Origin: Paenibacillus segetis
GTDB taxonomy: Bacteria > Bacillota > Bacilli > Paenibacillales > Paenibacillaceae
Length of the DNA: 64,000 nucleotides
NCBI RefSeq assembly: GCF_014639155.1
Contig: NZ_BMFT01000002.1
Span: 558,001 to 622,000 of the forward strand
Reading direction: 5' to 3'
In this document: positions 9,579-18,768 of the stretch, piece after piece
How positions within the stretch are numbered: the stretch's first letter is position 1
Layout: each line of letters opens with the position of its first letter
The notes under the pieces: generated by a model
What the model was told of the DNA's origin: nothing
The model's input: the letters and a program-made list of their open reading frames with translations, nothing else
The model's database searches: none
Position numbers and translations under genes: made by a program

Positions 9579-10403
9579 ATGAATAACTCCATGATTAGCG
9601 CCATGGTATCCATGAGTGGAATCCAACAACGGTTGGATATGATTTCGGATAATATGGCAAACCTAGATACAGTTGGATACAAACGTAAGGAAGCATCATT
9701 TGAGGATACATTGACTCGCGTCAAAGAACAAAGTTCTGAATTCAAGCTACCAGGGCGTGCAACTCCTTCAGGATTCAACCTGGGATTCGGTGCACAGGCG
9801 ACAACCGCAACGCTTAACTTCTCTCAAGGATCGATCGTAGATACGGGAAATCTTACAGACCTCGCTATTGAGGGGAATGGGCTCTTTGCAGTACAAGCTG
9901 AAGGTGGAGTGCAAGCTTATACAAGAGCAGGTGATTTTCAACTACAACCTAATCCTGAGGATCCAGAAACCGCTTATTTGGTAACCAATCGGGGACACTA
10001 TTTGTTAAATGTAGAAGGGGATCGCATTGAGGTTCCTTCTGGTTCTAAGTTACAAATAGACCGGGATGGCAACATTACAGCAAAAGTCGGGAATACAGAT
10101 ACTGCGATCGGTACTATTCACTTGGTATCTGTACAACGCCCAGATGCTTTGATACAGAAGGATGATAACTTGTTTGTATTGGCTCCTGGTTCCAATGTAG
10201 ATGATATACTTACTGATATATGGGGATTGCCAGAGGAGCAACAAGTTGCTCATATTAGACAGGGTGCGCTAGAGAAATCGAATGTTGATCTCACGAAGGA
10301 AATGGCGGATATGGTGCAGGTGCAACGAGCTTACCAGCTTGCGGCCCGCGCGCTCACTTCCAGTGATACCATGATGAACTTGGCGAATAACCTGCGCGGA
10401 TAG
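9579..10403 (+). CDS. flhP: Flagellar rod-type protein FlhP (FlgF/FlgG family)
   Basis: Second distal-rod-like protein of the mbl-flhO-flhP group. The 274-residue product has the N-terminal motif MISDNMANLDTVGYKRKE (residues 22-39) and the C-terminal QVQRAYQLAARALTSSDTMM (about 247-266), both typical of rod, hook and hook-filament junction proteins. A strong AGGAGGTG precedes the start. It is distinct enough from flhO (31 bp upstream) not to be a recent duplicate. The EpuA-like gene follows after 11 bp, so the three genes are probably co-transcribed. Confidence 0.93.
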   Translation: MNNSMISAMVSMSGIQQRLDMISDNMANLDTVGYKRKEASFEDTLTRVKEQSSEFKLPGRATPSGFNLGFGAQATTATLNFSQGSIVDTGNLTDLAIEGNGLFAVQAEGGVQAYTRAGDFQLQPNPEDPETAYLVTNRGHYLLNVEGDRIEVPSGSKLQIDRDGNITAKVGNTDTAIGTIHLVSVQRPDALIQKDDNLFVLAPGSNVDDILTDIWGLPEEQQVAHIRQGALEKSNVDLTKEMADMVQVQRAYQLAARALTSSDTMMNLANNLRG

Positions 10404-10414
10404 GTGGAAAGTTC

Positions 10415-10654
10415 ATGAATGAGAAGAGAAGCTCAGCTCCCAAGAGAGCTCCTAAGAAAGTCCCTAAGCAAGCTCCCGATAAACGACCGGCATGGGTCGG
10501 AATATTGAAATTTGTACTAATCGTACTGTTTCTTGTCTTGGCGCTGTTTGTGGGTGCTGTTGTAGGCTATGTCGTGCTTGGCAAACAAGATGTAGGGAGT
10601 ATTACGGATTTAGAGACTTGGAAGCATGTATTCGATCTGGTCTTTGCTCCATAA
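10415..10654 (+). CDS. EpuA-like small membrane protein
   Basis: 79-residue protein with a basic, Pro/Lys-rich N-terminus (residues 1-25), one membrane segment (about 26-50), and a C-terminal pattern GYVVLGKQ...LETWKHVFDLV. This resembles the EpuA family, which automatic pipelines often label DNA-directed RNA polymerase subunit beta; that label has no support here. The function is unknown. It sits 11 bp after flhP and is followed by a terminator, so it closes the mbl-flhO-flhP transcription unit. The family assignment is from recalled motif shape only. Confidence 0.75.
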   Translation: MNEKRSSAPKRAPKKVPKQAPDKRPAWVGILKFVLIVLFLVLALFVGAVVGYVVLGKQDVGSITDLETWKHVFDLVFAP

Positions 10655-10674
10655 TAACAATAATTGGTTCACGG

Positions 10675-10700
10675 ACTCCCGGCAACGGGAGTTTTCTTTT
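10675..10700 (+). terminator. Intrinsic terminator of the flhO-flhP unit
   Basis: A 7-bp perfect stem (10675-10681 with 10686-10692), a GCAA loop, and TTTCTTTT. Confidence 0.85.
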
Positions 10701-10762
10701 TAAACGAGGAAAATGTATAATGATGATGGGCTATTATGTGGTTTAAACGTAAGTTAATGTTC

Positions 10763-10876
10763 AAAGGGCTTAATCTGGACGCGACCTTTGGCTGCATTCA
10801 GATAAGCCCCTTATCTTAACCTTCGCTTCTGCAGATGCGAAGGATAGTTACAGTGTGACCGTCCTGTAGTTTTTTT
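10763..10876 (+). promoter_or_regulatory. Structured leader region upstream of fabZ
   Basis: Three potential hairpins follow each other. The first has an 11-bp stem with one bulge (10766-10777 with 10799-10809). The second has a 7-bp stem (10820-10826 with 10837-10843) and a 10-nt loop. The third is weak, TACAG/CTGTA (10849-10853 with 10864-10868), and is followed by G and seven T residues, so it looks like a weak terminator. fabZ starts 48 bp later. I do not recognise a known riboswitch class or a FapR operator. It is a candidate attenuator or leader RNA. Confidence 0.45.
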
Positions 10877-10923
10877 ATACGGAACGAGCGGTTCGTGGAT
10901 AAAATATGAAAGGGGTAGTACAT

Positions 10924-11346
10924 ATGTTAGATTCAAAACAAATTCAAGAGATTATTCCCCATCGTCCACCCTTCTTGCTGGTGGATCGCATTATTGAGCT
11001 CGAGGAAGGCAAAAGAGCAGTAGGCATTAAGAATGTGACAGTTAACGAACCGTTTTTTGCGGGTCATTTTCCTGGATACCCAGTAATGCCTGGCGTTCTG
11101 ATTACCGAGGCACTTGCTCAAGTTGGAGCCGTCGCTATTTTATGTGTGGAAAGCAATCGTGGTAAGATCGGATTTCTTGCCAGCTTAGATGGTTTCCGTT
11201 TCCGTGGGCAGGTTGTTCCTGGAGATGTGTTACGTCTTGAAGTGGAAATCATCCGTCTTAAGGGAACCTTCGGCAAAGGACGGGCGGTTGCTAAAGTTGA
11301 AGACAAGGTTGTCGCTGAAGGCGAGATTATGTTTGCTTTGTCTTAA
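10924..11346 (+). CDS. fabZ: 3-hydroxyacyl-ACP dehydratase FabZ
   Basis: Dehydrates beta-hydroxyacyl-ACP to trans-2-enoyl-ACP in the cytoplasmic type II fatty acid cycle. The 140-residue hotdog-fold product has the diagnostic [12 protein letters not shown] start and the active-site segment with His48 (in [12 protein letters not shown]) and Glu62 (in LITEALAQ). The ATG at 10924 has AAAGGGG about 8 bp upstream and gives the family N-terminus MLDSKQIQ; an earlier in-frame ATG at 10906 precedes that site. It stands alone between a structured leader and a repeat array. Confidence 0.97.
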   Translation: MLDSKQIQEIIPHRPPFLLVDRIIELEEGKRAVGIKNVTVNEPFFAGHFPGYPVMPGVLITEALAQVGAVAILCVESNRGKIGFLASLDGFRFRGQVVPGDVLRLEVEIIRLKGTFGKGRAVAKVEDKVVAEGEIMFALS

Positions 11347-11448
11347 GGTGCATGAGGTGCTCTAGCGTGTCAATAAAGTTCTGGCTATATTTAGACGCCC
11401 GATCACCTCGCTCCTTGTCCACAAGGGGCCCAATACATGTCAGCCAAA

Positions 11449-11633
11449 TAGTTGTATAAACTACAGTTAAAATAGAGTGAAACTCTTTTGCTATGGAAAT
11501 AGTTGTACAATATACAGTTAATGCAGAAGTTAGACTCTTGAAACACCAAATCTAACTTGTTTAGATGTAGTTTGTACAATTAAACTGTGTAAAGTAAGAG
11601 TTTTCGAGAAATTAAGTGTAGTTTATGCAACTA
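11449..11633. repeat. Phased 21-bp dyad array B (four units)
   Basis: Units at 11449-11469, 11500-11520, 11562-11582 and 11613-11633, spaced 51, 62 and 51 bp. The first two units have halves TAGTTGTA and TACAGTTA and would pair fully if G-U pairs are allowed. Spacers of 30, 41 and 30 bp are unlike those of the other arrays, although in this array spacers 1 and 3 share a complementary 8-mer (AAACTCTT and AAGAGTTT). The array takes up most of the 340-bp gap between fabZ and pgcA and ends only 53 bp before the pgcA start, so it would lie in or at the promoter of that gene. Confidence 0.87.
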
Positions 11634-11686
11634 CAACATATCCATTAGTATTACTAGTCAATAATATATAGGAGGAGAAACAAACC

Positions 11687-13405
11687 ATGTCAGAAATTAA
11701 TCCAACCATTAGAGAAAAAGTGGAGAGCTGGTTGCAAGACCCTTCCATTGATGAGAACACGAAGCAAGAACTTCGTGCACTGGATAATGATCCGGCTGAA
11801 CTAGAAGATCGTTTCTATCGTGATTTGGAATTTGGAACTGGGGGACTTCGTGGTGTAATTGGTGCCGGAAGTAACCGGATGAATCGATATACAGTTGGGC
11901 TGGCAACTCAAGGGTTTGCAAAGTATATTCTCGAGGCGCATGGTGATAAAGAAGGACGTCCTTCCGTTGTTATTGCGCATGACTGCCGCCATTTCTCACC
12001 TGAGTTTGCACTAGAAGCTGCACTAGTATTGGCTGGTAACGGGATTGTTGCTAAGTTGTTCCCATCCCTTCGTCCAACACCTCAGCTGTCGTTCTCCGTT
12101 CGCAAACTAGAAGCTACGGGGGGAATCGTTGTGACAGCGAGTCACAACCCACCGGAGTACAATGGATATAAAGTGTACAACGCTTCAGGTGGCCAACTCG
12201 TACCGCATGAAGCTGAGAATGTAATTTCGAACATTCAAGAATTAGTATCGTTCTCCCAAGTGAAACGCTTGACTAAAGAAGAAGCAGAAACACAAGGTCT
12301 GATCCAATGGCTTGGAGAAGCTGAGGATGAGGATTTTGCAGAGACAGTTGCAGCAACTAGCGTTAACCGTGAGTTGATGGCTGCTGGAGCAGCACAGGAT
12401 GTTGTTGTTGTGTTTACACCGCTACACGGAACAGGTAATGTCCCTGTACGCCGTGCATTAGACAAACTCGGATTCACCCAAGTGCATATTGTGAAGGAGC
12501 AAGAATTGCCCGATGCGAACTTCTCGACGGTGAAGTCTCCAAACCCTGAGGAACGCGAAGCGTTTACGTTAGCGATTGAGCTAGGGAAAAAGGTTGGAGC
12601 TGACATTCTAATCGGTACGGATCCAGATGCGGACCGTATGGGTGCCGTAGTTAAAAATGCAGATGGAGAATATGAAATTTTGACTGGTAACCAATCCGGT
12701 GCTATTCTCGTTCATTATGTATTGAGCCAGTTGAAAGAACAAGGTAAGCTGCCAGCGAATGGAGCAGTAGTGAAGACGATTGTTACTAGTGAACTGGGCG
12801 CAACGATCGCTCGTCATTATGGTGCGACTGTATTTAACACTTTGACTGGTTTTAAATATATCGGCGAGAAAATGAATGAGTTCCAGAATTCCGGTGAATA
12901 TACTTATTTGTTCGGTTATGAGGAAAGCTATGGTTATCTAGCGGGTAATTACGCACGTGATAAGGATGCTATTGTAGCGTCCACGCTCATTTGTGAGGCT
13001 GCTGCATTCTATAAACGCCAAGGCAAGACGTTAATCGATGTACTGGAAGAGCTATATGCTACTTTTGGCTACTACCGTGAAGCGTTGAGCTCTCGCACCT
13101 TGAAAGGGAAAGACGGTCTTGCTCAAATCGTTGCCTTAATGACTGATTTCCGTAACAATCCACCACAGGAAGTTGCTGGGATTCAAGTAACGGATGTACT
13201 TGATTACTCATTAGGATTAGATGGTTTGCCAAAAGAGAATGTGCTGAAATTCTTACTTGAAGACGGTTCATGGTTTACGCTTCGTCCTTCAGGTACAGAA
13301 CCAAAGATTAAATTCTATTTTGCTGTGCGCGGCACCTCGAATGAGGATGCTAAGGCCCGGCTTGCCGGACTTCAGGAGGAAGTGCTGGGACGTGTAGACG
13401 CCTAG
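11687..13405 (+). CDS. pgcA: Alpha-phosphoglucomutase / phosphohexose mutase
   Basis: Interconverts glucose 6-phosphate and glucose 1-phosphate (phosphomannomutase activity is possible), feeding UDP-glucose and cell-envelope sugars. At 572 residues it has the length of B. subtilis PgcA. All four signature loops are present: the phosphoserine loop TASHNPPEYNGYK with Ser152, the metal-binding loop GTDPDADRMG (about 307-316), the sugar-binding loop GYEESYGYL (about 407-415) and the phosphate-binding loop RPSGTEPKIKF (about 534-544). A GGAGGAG site precedes the ATG. Its neighbours downstream make cell-wall polysaccharide. Confidence 0.94.
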   Translation: MSEINPTIREKVESWLQDPSIDENTKQELRALDNDPAELEDRFYRDLEFGTGGLRGVIGAGSNRMNRYTVGLATQGFAKYILEAHGDKEGRPSVVIAHDCRHFSPEFALEAALVLAGNGIVAKLFPSLRPTPQLSFSVRKLEATGGIVVTASHNPPEYNGYKVYNASGGQLVPHEAENVISNIQELVSFSQVKRLTKEEAETQGLIQWLGEAEDEDFAETVAATSVNRELMAAGAAQDVVVVFTPLHGTGNVPVRRALDKLGFTQVHIVKEQELPDANFSTVKSPNPEEREAFTLAIELGKKVGADILIGTDPDADRMGAVVKNADGEYEILTGNQSGAILVHYVLSQLKEQGKLPANGAVVKTIVTSELGATIARHYGATVFNTLTGFKYIGEKMNEFQNSGEYTYLFGYEESYGYLAGNYARDKDAIVASTLICEAAAFYKRQGKTLIDVLEELYATFGYYREALSSRTLKGKDGLAQIVALMTDFRNNPPQEVAGIQVTDVLDYSLGLDGLPKENVLKFLLEDGSWFTLRPSGTEPKIKFYFAVRGTSNEDAKARLAGLQEEVLGRVDA

Positions 13406-13412
13406 TACTAGC

Positions 13413-13451
13413 AAGCCCAGCCAGGCCAAGATGTATGGTATGGCTGGGCTT
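13413..13451 (+). terminator. Hairpin after pgcA, possible weak terminator
   Basis: An 11-bp perfect stem (13413-13423 with 13441-13451) with a 17-nt loop lies 8 bp after the pgcA stop. It lacks a proper T-run, so it may stabilise the 3' end rather than terminate. Confidence 0.45.
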
Positions 13452-13512
13452 ACCTATGGTGTTGTCATATTTTAAAGTAATTATATTGGAATTATATTGA
13501 GGAGGTACATTT

Positions 13513-15531
13513 GTGATTCGGAGTTGGCAGCGGTGGAATAACGCTTCCCGCAAATGGTTATGGTTGTTGGTAGTAGTCGGAATTGTTGCTTCTTTGCCTG
13601 TGATATATCAACGGGTTCAGACGGAATCGTCTGCGAAGAAAGTTGAGTTTGTTTTCAACTATCGCGGTTTGCTGGACATATCGTCGTATAATGGGAATCC
13701 CGCGGCGTTTATGGACGAACAGTTGGACCGTTTGAAAGAGGCCGGCGTTGGCACAATGGCGGTGTTTGAAAGCACGCTTGACGAAATGTCCAAAGCTAGA
13801 CGGATTATGATGTTCAATACTCTAGATGTAGCAAAAATGCAACAGTCTGTTGTTTCAGATAACGCAAACCAGACGTATATAGCTTTTACAAGCTCGGATA
13901 ATGAGCAGCAACTTCGCCCGATTATCGAGAAGACCTTCAAGGACTTGAATGTATCTGTCAGCCCTTGGACGTATGGAAATCAAGCAGGATTAGTCCTTGG
14001 AATAGGTTATGATGAAGCCATCCTCAAACCTATGCAGCCAGATCCGATAGCTATTGCCAAACTACGAGATAAAGGATTTAACATCCTCCCCCGTATGACT
14101 GACAATATTCCTTATAATCAGGCAGATCTAGACGAGCTTCTGGCTTATTATAAGGAGAACGGTGTAGAGCGTATTCTTTTTGATGGAGATGCAGTAAAGG
14201 GCTATAGAGATAATGAGTCGATGAATAGCCTCCAAGGTTTCGCTGACTTGCTCAAGAAACATGATATTGGGCTTGTTACTATAGAGAATTTGAAGGCCCC
14301 TCAAAAAGGGCTCAACAAATTAGCCTATTTAACAGACTACAATATGGTTCGGCTCTTCTCCTTGCCCGATACCGACGCTAACATGGACAAGTTGAAATTA
14401 GCTGATAAGTTTGTATTAGCTACGAAGGATCGGAATATTCGCATGATTTACTTAAATGCCTCCCCTAATAAGGATGTAGCTAAGGCAACAATCACGAATC
14501 CGATTGATAATTTGATTGGCTCACTGGTTGAACCGGGCAATGCCATTTCGTCCATTCAGGATAACGGCTTTGAGCTAGGACAAGCAGAGGCATTTAAAGT
14601 GGTAGATTCTTCATGGCAGAAGTACCTGAAGGCCCTTGTTGTCTTGGGTGGCGTAGCGTTTATCGCCCTGCTGGTTTCATTATTTATACCGCCGCTTACT
14701 TTGATTTCTTTTGCTGTGGGTCTAGTTGGCTCAGCAGGTTTGTACGTATTGAAACCAACCTTGCTTGAACAAGCCTTAGCGTTGCTGGTTGCTACTAGTG
14801 CACCAACGATTGCTATGGTATTGGCCATCCGGAAGATCAGGGAAGTAAATGAGACCATACCAGATATGTCAGCAGGACGTAGATTGGCTCACACTGTCGT
14901 TCTATATCTGAAGACATCGATCATATCGCTTGCAGCAGTTCCGTTTGTTATCGCATTACTTAACAATATTACGTACAGCTTGGTTCTTAATCAGTTCCGA
15001 GGTGTCAGCCTGCTTCACTTTGTGCCGATCCTGCTTACTGCTGTATACGTATTCCTTTACCTTGGGAAGTCGGTCTGGCAGGAAATTCAAAGATGGTTGC
15101 AGATGCACATTACATTATTATGGGTTGTTGTTATTGCAGTCGTAGGTGTGGCTGGATTATTTTATCTATCCCGTACAGGTAACGGGGGAAGCCTACTTCC
15201 TGGCGAAGCAACGCTGCGTTCTTTCTTAGAGAATACATTTGGTGTACGTCCACGGAACAAAGAATTTTTGTTTGCTCATCCTTTGTTCTTTGTGGGTATA
15301 TTCGCTGCTTTCCGCTACCGCCCTGCCATTTATGTAATGATTATCGCGGTAATTGGTCAGTTGTCCATGGTTGATACATTTGCACATATCCATACGCCAG
15401 CAGTCATTTCCTTGATTCGTGGTGTGCTTGGTTTGGGTCTGGGCATGATTTTCGGATTAGTGCTTACCTTGGTGTGGTATATCATTGAAAGGTGCTGGGA
15501 TAAATGGTCACCGCGTCTACTCAAACGATAG
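13513..15531 (+). CDS. DUF5693-type polytopic membrane protein
   Basis: 672-residue protein: one N-terminal membrane segment (about residues 11-30), an extracytoplasmic domain of some 330 residues, then seven or eight hydrophobic segments from about residue 375 to the C-terminus. The GTG start at 13513 has AGGAGGT 10 bp upstream. I recall this architecture as DUF5693, found next to csaB in Paenibacillus-type genomes. Its last 28 bp overlap csaB in another frame, which implies co-expression. A role in export or assembly of the wall polymer is a guess from context only; no catalytic motif is recognised. Confidence 0.75.
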   Translation: MIRSWQRWNNASRKWLWLLVVVGIVASLPVIYQRVQTESSAKKVEFVFNYRGLLDISSYNGNPAAFMDEQLDRLKEAGVGTMAVFESTLDEMSKARRIMMFNTLDVAKMQQSVVSDNANQTYIAFTSSDNEQQLRPIIEKTFKDLNVSVSPWTYGNQAGLVLGIGYDEAILKPMQPDPIAIAKLRDKGFNILPRMTDNIPYNQADLDELLAYYKENGVERILFDGDAVKGYRDNESMNSLQGFADLLKKHDIGLVTIENLKAPQKGLNKLAYLTDYNMVRLFSLPDTDANMDKLKLADKFVLATKDRNIRMIYLNASPNKDVAKATITNPIDNLIGSLVEPGNAISSIQDNGFELGQAEAFKVVDSSWQKYLKALVVLGGVAFIALLVSLFIPPLTLISFAVGLVGSAGLYVLKPTLLEQALALLVATSAPTIAMVLAIRKIREVNETIPDMSAGRRLAHTVVLYLKTSIISLAAVPFVIALLNNITYSLVLNQFRGVSLLHFVPILLTAVYVFLYLGKSVWQEIQRWLQMHITLLWVVVIAVVGVAGLFYLSRTGNGGSLLPGEATLRSFLENTFGVRPRNKEFLFAHPLFFVGIFAAFRYRPAIYVMIIAVIGQLSMVDTFAHIHTPAVISLIRGVLGLGLGMIFGLVLTLVWYIIERCWDKWSPRLLKR

Positions 15532-16640
15532 TAATATCCGGTTATTACGGATTTCGGAATAGCGGGGATGAAGCGGTATTGAAATCCATTCTGACTTCAT
15601 TAGAGGAGGAAGGACGAGCTACCGGGGTGAAAATAGAACCAGTCGTCCTATCCATAGATCCTGAGTGGACTACTCGGACATATGGTGTGAGATCAGTCCA
15701 CCGGATGAAACTCGGTGAGGTTAGGAACGCTATTAAGAACAGCGACGGTCTGATCAGCGGAGGCGGAAGTCTCTTGCAGGACGCGACGGGTGCAAAATCG
15801 ATTCCTTATTATCTGGGTGTCATCAAGTTGGCTCAATGGATGAGAAAGCCTACTTTTATATACGCTCAAGGCATTGGTCCGGTCAATCGACAGCTGTACC
15901 ACAGGATGATTGCTTCGGTGTTCCGGCGTTGTAAATATATTTCAGTGCGTGATGTGGAATCTGCGGAATTACTTCATAGCATGGGAATTCAAAGTGATAA
16001 CATTCAAGTAGTTCCCGATCCTGTAATGGGCTTAGAACTTCCTAAGAGTTCTGAAGATTCATTGAGACAAGAACTCTCTGCTGGAGGACTTCCGATGATT
16101 GGAGTTTCCGTACGTCACTGGAATCCGGAACGTACAGAATTAATTGAACTGGCTGAAGGGCTGAGATTACTCAGCCTGCGCACCCCAGTCCACATCCGGT
16201 TCTTGCCGTTCTATTTTCCAGGAGATGATGAGGCTTCACGTTATATGATGAAGTTAATCGGAGATGTGAAGGGAAATGGAAGCAGAGTCAGCATTGCATC
16301 CGAAATGGAGCATCCCCAAGACATGCTGCGTGAAGTTAGTCGTTGTAGCCTGCTCATTGGGATGAGACTTCACAGTTTGATCTATGCAGCCTCGCAAAAT
16401 GTACCTATGTTGGGTATATCTTATGATCCGAAGATCGATCATTTTCTGGGTCGAATCGGGAGCATACCGGTTGGGACAAGCCAAGAGGTTGATCCTCAGA
16501 ATATAGTTCAACAAGGTGAACACCTCTTAGTAGAGGGGGAAGCGTGGCGTGCGGCTCATGCGACGCAAATTGCGGAGCTGAAGGCAGAGTCACGAATTCC
16601 GGCGCGGAGTATCATTGAATATTTACGGAGCAAAGGATGA
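15504..16640 (+). CDS. csaB: Polysaccharide pyruvyl transferase CsaB
   Basis: Adds a pyruvate ketal to the secondary cell wall polymer; in Bacillus anthracis and Paenibacillus alvei this modification is what SLH domains bind. The 378-residue product begins with the family pattern ISGYYGFRNSGDEAVLKSIL. It contains LISGGGSLLQDATG (about 85-98), IYAQGIGPVN (about 119-128), and the C-terminal MRLHSLIYAASQNVPMLGIS region (about 288-307). It overlaps the preceding gene by 28 bp and the next gene by an ATGA junction, so the three are one operon. The SLH proteins encoded downstream are the expected clients. Confidence 0.95.
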   Translation: MVTASTQTIVISGYYGFRNSGDEAVLKSILTSLEEEGRATGVKIEPVVLSIDPEWTTRTYGVRSVHRMKLGEVRNAIKNSDGLISGGGSLLQDATGAKSIPYYLGVIKLAQWMRKPTFIYAQGIGPVNRQLYHRMIASVFRRCKYISVRDVESAELLHSMGIQSDNIQVVPDPVMGLELPKSSEDSLRQELSAGGLPMIGVSVRHWNPERTELIELAEGLRLLSLRTPVHIRFLPFYFPGDDEASRYMMKLIGDVKGNGSRVSIASEMEHPQDMLREVSRCSLLIGMRLHSLIYAASQNVPMLGISYDPKIDHFLGRIGSIPVGTSQEVDPQNIVQQGEHLLVEGEAWRAAHATQIAELKAESRIPARSIIEYLRSKG

Positions 16641-17419
16641 GCGACGTGAACAAAGTGAATGCAAAACCAGTGGAAGGCGTACCTACTGTATCCGTGTTTG
16701 GTATCCCGTTTTGTAAGTTTGGCATGCAGGATACGGTCTCCTATCTGACCGAGATTGTATCTTCGGGACGACCACATCAGATCATTACGGCAAATCCGAT
16801 CATGGTGATGGCGGCGAAGGAAGATCCGGCTTACAAGAAGATGATGCAGCAAGCCGATTTGATCGTACCGGACGGGACCGGCGTGGTCTGGGCCGCCAAA
16901 ATAGGCGGTGATCCGTTAACTGAACGGGTGCCGGGGTTCGATCTGCTTCATGAGTTAATGAAGCAAGGAGAACGCCGCCGCTGGAAAGTTTACTTGCTGG
17001 GATCCGCCCCAGAAGTTATTCAAGAAGCAGCTCGGCGGTTGACATTACAATATCCGGACACTGAAATTGTTGGTTTCCGTGACGGATATTTTGGCCCCGA
17101 CCAGGATCAAGAAGTAATTGATGCAATTGTACAGGCATCGCCTGACCTTCTCTTTGTAGCACGAGGTGCGGATACGCAGGAACCGTGGATTGCTAAACAC
17201 AAAGCCGCGTTATCAGTTCCAATTATCATGGGTGTTGGTGGCAGCTTCGATGTAATTTCTGGAAAGACGAAACGAGCGCCTATGTTCTTTCGTAAGCTAA
17301 GAATAGAGTGGTTGTACCGACTTTTGAAGGAACCTACTCGATTTAGAAGAATGCTTGCCCTACCGAAATTTGTACTCTGGGTGTTGCGCGAACGAGAAAA
17401 CATTACTAAAATGGGCTAA
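16637..17419 (+). CDS. tagA: WecG/TagA-family N-acetylmannosaminyltransferase
   Basis: GT26-family enzyme expected to transfer ManNAc to undecaprenyl-PP-GlcNAc, the second step in making the wall-polymer linkage unit or repeat. The 260-residue product has the family core: TANPIMVMAAKEDPAYK (about 53-69), LIVPDGTGVVWAAK (about 76-89), ERVPGFDLLHEL (about 97-108), and VGGSFDVISGKTKRAP (about 200-215). The ATG overlaps the csaB stop (ATGA). In Paenibacillus alvei, TagA, TagO and CsaB are known to cooperate in making the pyruvylated ManNAc-GlcNAc polymer, and the three lie together here. Confidence 0.94.
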   Translation: MSDVNKVNAKPVEGVPTVSVFGIPFCKFGMQDTVSYLTEIVSSGRPHQIITANPIMVMAAKEDPAYKKMMQQADLIVPDGTGVVWAAKIGGDPLTERVPGFDLLHELMKQGERRRWKVYLLGSAPEVIQEAARRLTLQYPDTEIVGFRDGYFGPDQDQEVIDAIVQASPDLLFVARGADTQEPWIAKHKAALSVPIIMGVGGSFDVISGKTKRAPMFFRKLRIEWLYRLLKEPTRFRRMLALPKFVLWVLRERENITKMG

Positions 17420-17532
17420 ATGATTGAATTTTCGCATAAAACAGCGTAATATTGCTTAAATGCGGGGTTGGTGTTTCTTATTAAAGGGAGTATAATTCAT
17501 TCCGGCAAGAATAATTGGGGGTTGAAATATAC

Positions 17533-18654
17533 ATGTGGATTATCTACACCATTGGGTTTATTGTGGCAATGGGTTTGGCAGTAGGGCTGACGCCACTCGT
17601 GAAGAAGTTTGCTATCAAGGTCGGCGCTGTTGACGTGCCTAATGCGCGCAAGGTTCATACGCGTATTATGCCAAGACTCGGTGGGTTGGGTATTTATCTA
17701 TCTTTTGTTATCGCATTTTTTGTACTCCTACCGTTCATTCCCGAGACCTTCTCTGTTCGTGAAGTGAATTTCGTCAAAGCCTTTCTCGTCGGCGGCACCA
17801 TGACGTTACTGCTGGGAGCTCTTGACGATCGTTTTGACCTACCAGCCAAATTAAAATTCGTATATCAGATCGTTACAGCGTGTGTAGTAGTATTTGGATT
17901 TAACATTCAATTGGAGTTTGCAAATATACCTTTTAGTTCCTATTCATCCGTGGAGAGCTGGATAGCTATCCCATTCACCATTATCTGGATTGTTGGGGTA
18001 ACGAATGCAATTAACCTGATCGATGGACTCGATGGTCTAGCGGCAGGTGTGTCAGCGATTGCCATCGCTACGATTGCGGTTATGGCGTTCCTGATGGGTA
18101 ACGTCGTCGTTGCACTTCTATGCTTATTGCTATTGGGTAGCATTATTGGCTTCTTGTTCTTTAATTTTCATCCGGCCAAAATATTCATGGGTGATTCCGG
18201 GGCACTCTTTCTCGGGTTCAGTCTCGCCTTGCTCTCGCTCCTAGGTTTCAAACAAGTTGCGATCGTTTCGTTCCTAACACCACTCATTCTGATCGGTGTT
18301 CCGTTATCAGATACCTTGTTTGCCATTGTACGTCGCTGGAGACAGAAGAAACCTATTTTCTCGCCAGACAAAGGTCATTTGCACCATTGCTTGCGTGAGC
18401 TGGGCTTCTCTCACCGTCAGACTGTATTGATTATCTACGCTATCGCTGCATTCTTTGGTGTACTAGCGATCATTCAGTCGTCTGCTGCTATGTATAATGC
18501 TAACTGGGTTACGTTCGTCGTTATTTTTGTTATGGTGTTCTTCCTGCAAATTGGTGCAGAAGTCATCGGCCTTATCAGCAAAACCAAGCGTCCAGTTCTC
18601 GATTTCATCGCCAGATTACGCATGAAAGCCGGCACGGAACGCGGCTCGAAATAA
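17533..18654 (+). CDS. tagO: Undecaprenyl-phosphate GlcNAc-1-phosphate transferase (TagO/MraY family)
   Basis: Polytopic membrane enzyme that transfers GlcNAc-1-P to undecaprenyl phosphate, starting wall-polymer synthesis. The 373-residue product has about ten membrane segments and all family motifs: the RKVHTRIMPRLGGLG loop near the N-terminus, the LDDRFDLPAK motif, NAINLIDGLDGLAAG, FHPAKIFMGDSGALFLG, and the histidine motif KGHLHHCL. The ATG at 17533 has GGGGG about 11 bp upstream and gives a family-like start; an in-frame TTG at 17515 lies before that site. It follows tagA by 113 bp and ends in a strong terminator. Confidence 0.95.
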   Translation: MWIIYTIGFIVAMGLAVGLTPLVKKFAIKVGAVDVPNARKVHTRIMPRLGGLGIYLSFVIAFFVLLPFIPETFSVREVNFVKAFLVGGTMTLLLGALDDRFDLPAKLKFVYQIVTACVVVFGFNIQLEFANIPFSSYSSVESWIAIPFTIIWIVGVTNAINLIDGLDGLAAGVSAIAIATIAVMAFLMGNVVVALLCLLLLGSIIGFLFFNFHPAKIFMGDSGALFLGFSLALLSLLGFKQVAIVSFLTPLILIGVPLSDTLFAIVRRWRQKKPIFSPDKGHLHHCLRELGFSHRQTVLIIYAIAAFFGVLAIIQSSAAMYNANWVTFVVIFVMVFFLQIGAEVIGLISKTKRPVLDFIARLRMKAGTERGSK

Positions 18655-18703
18655 TGAATTCTAAAATTCAGCAATAGCAATTATATATATGATGGTAATA
18701 AGG

Positions 18704-18750
18704 ACAACCCTCCGCTTTGCGCTTCGGCGTAGCGGGGGGTTGTTTTTTTT
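18704..18750 (+). terminator. Strong intrinsic terminator after tagO
   Basis: A 13-bp stem (18704-18716 with 18731-18743, one G-T pair) is followed by seven T residues. It closes the csaB-tagA-tagO region; repeat array C starts 19 bp later. Confidence 0.95.
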
Positions 18751-18768
18751 GCGTTAGGAACATTTTAT

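Noticed and set aside
10415..10654. RNA polymerase beta subunit
   Set aside because: The 79-residue membrane protein has none of the RpoB features; the label comes from pipeline annotation of the EpuA family.
12235..12606. 123-residue - strand frame
   Set aside because: Shadow of the phosphoglucomutase gene with no supporting signals.
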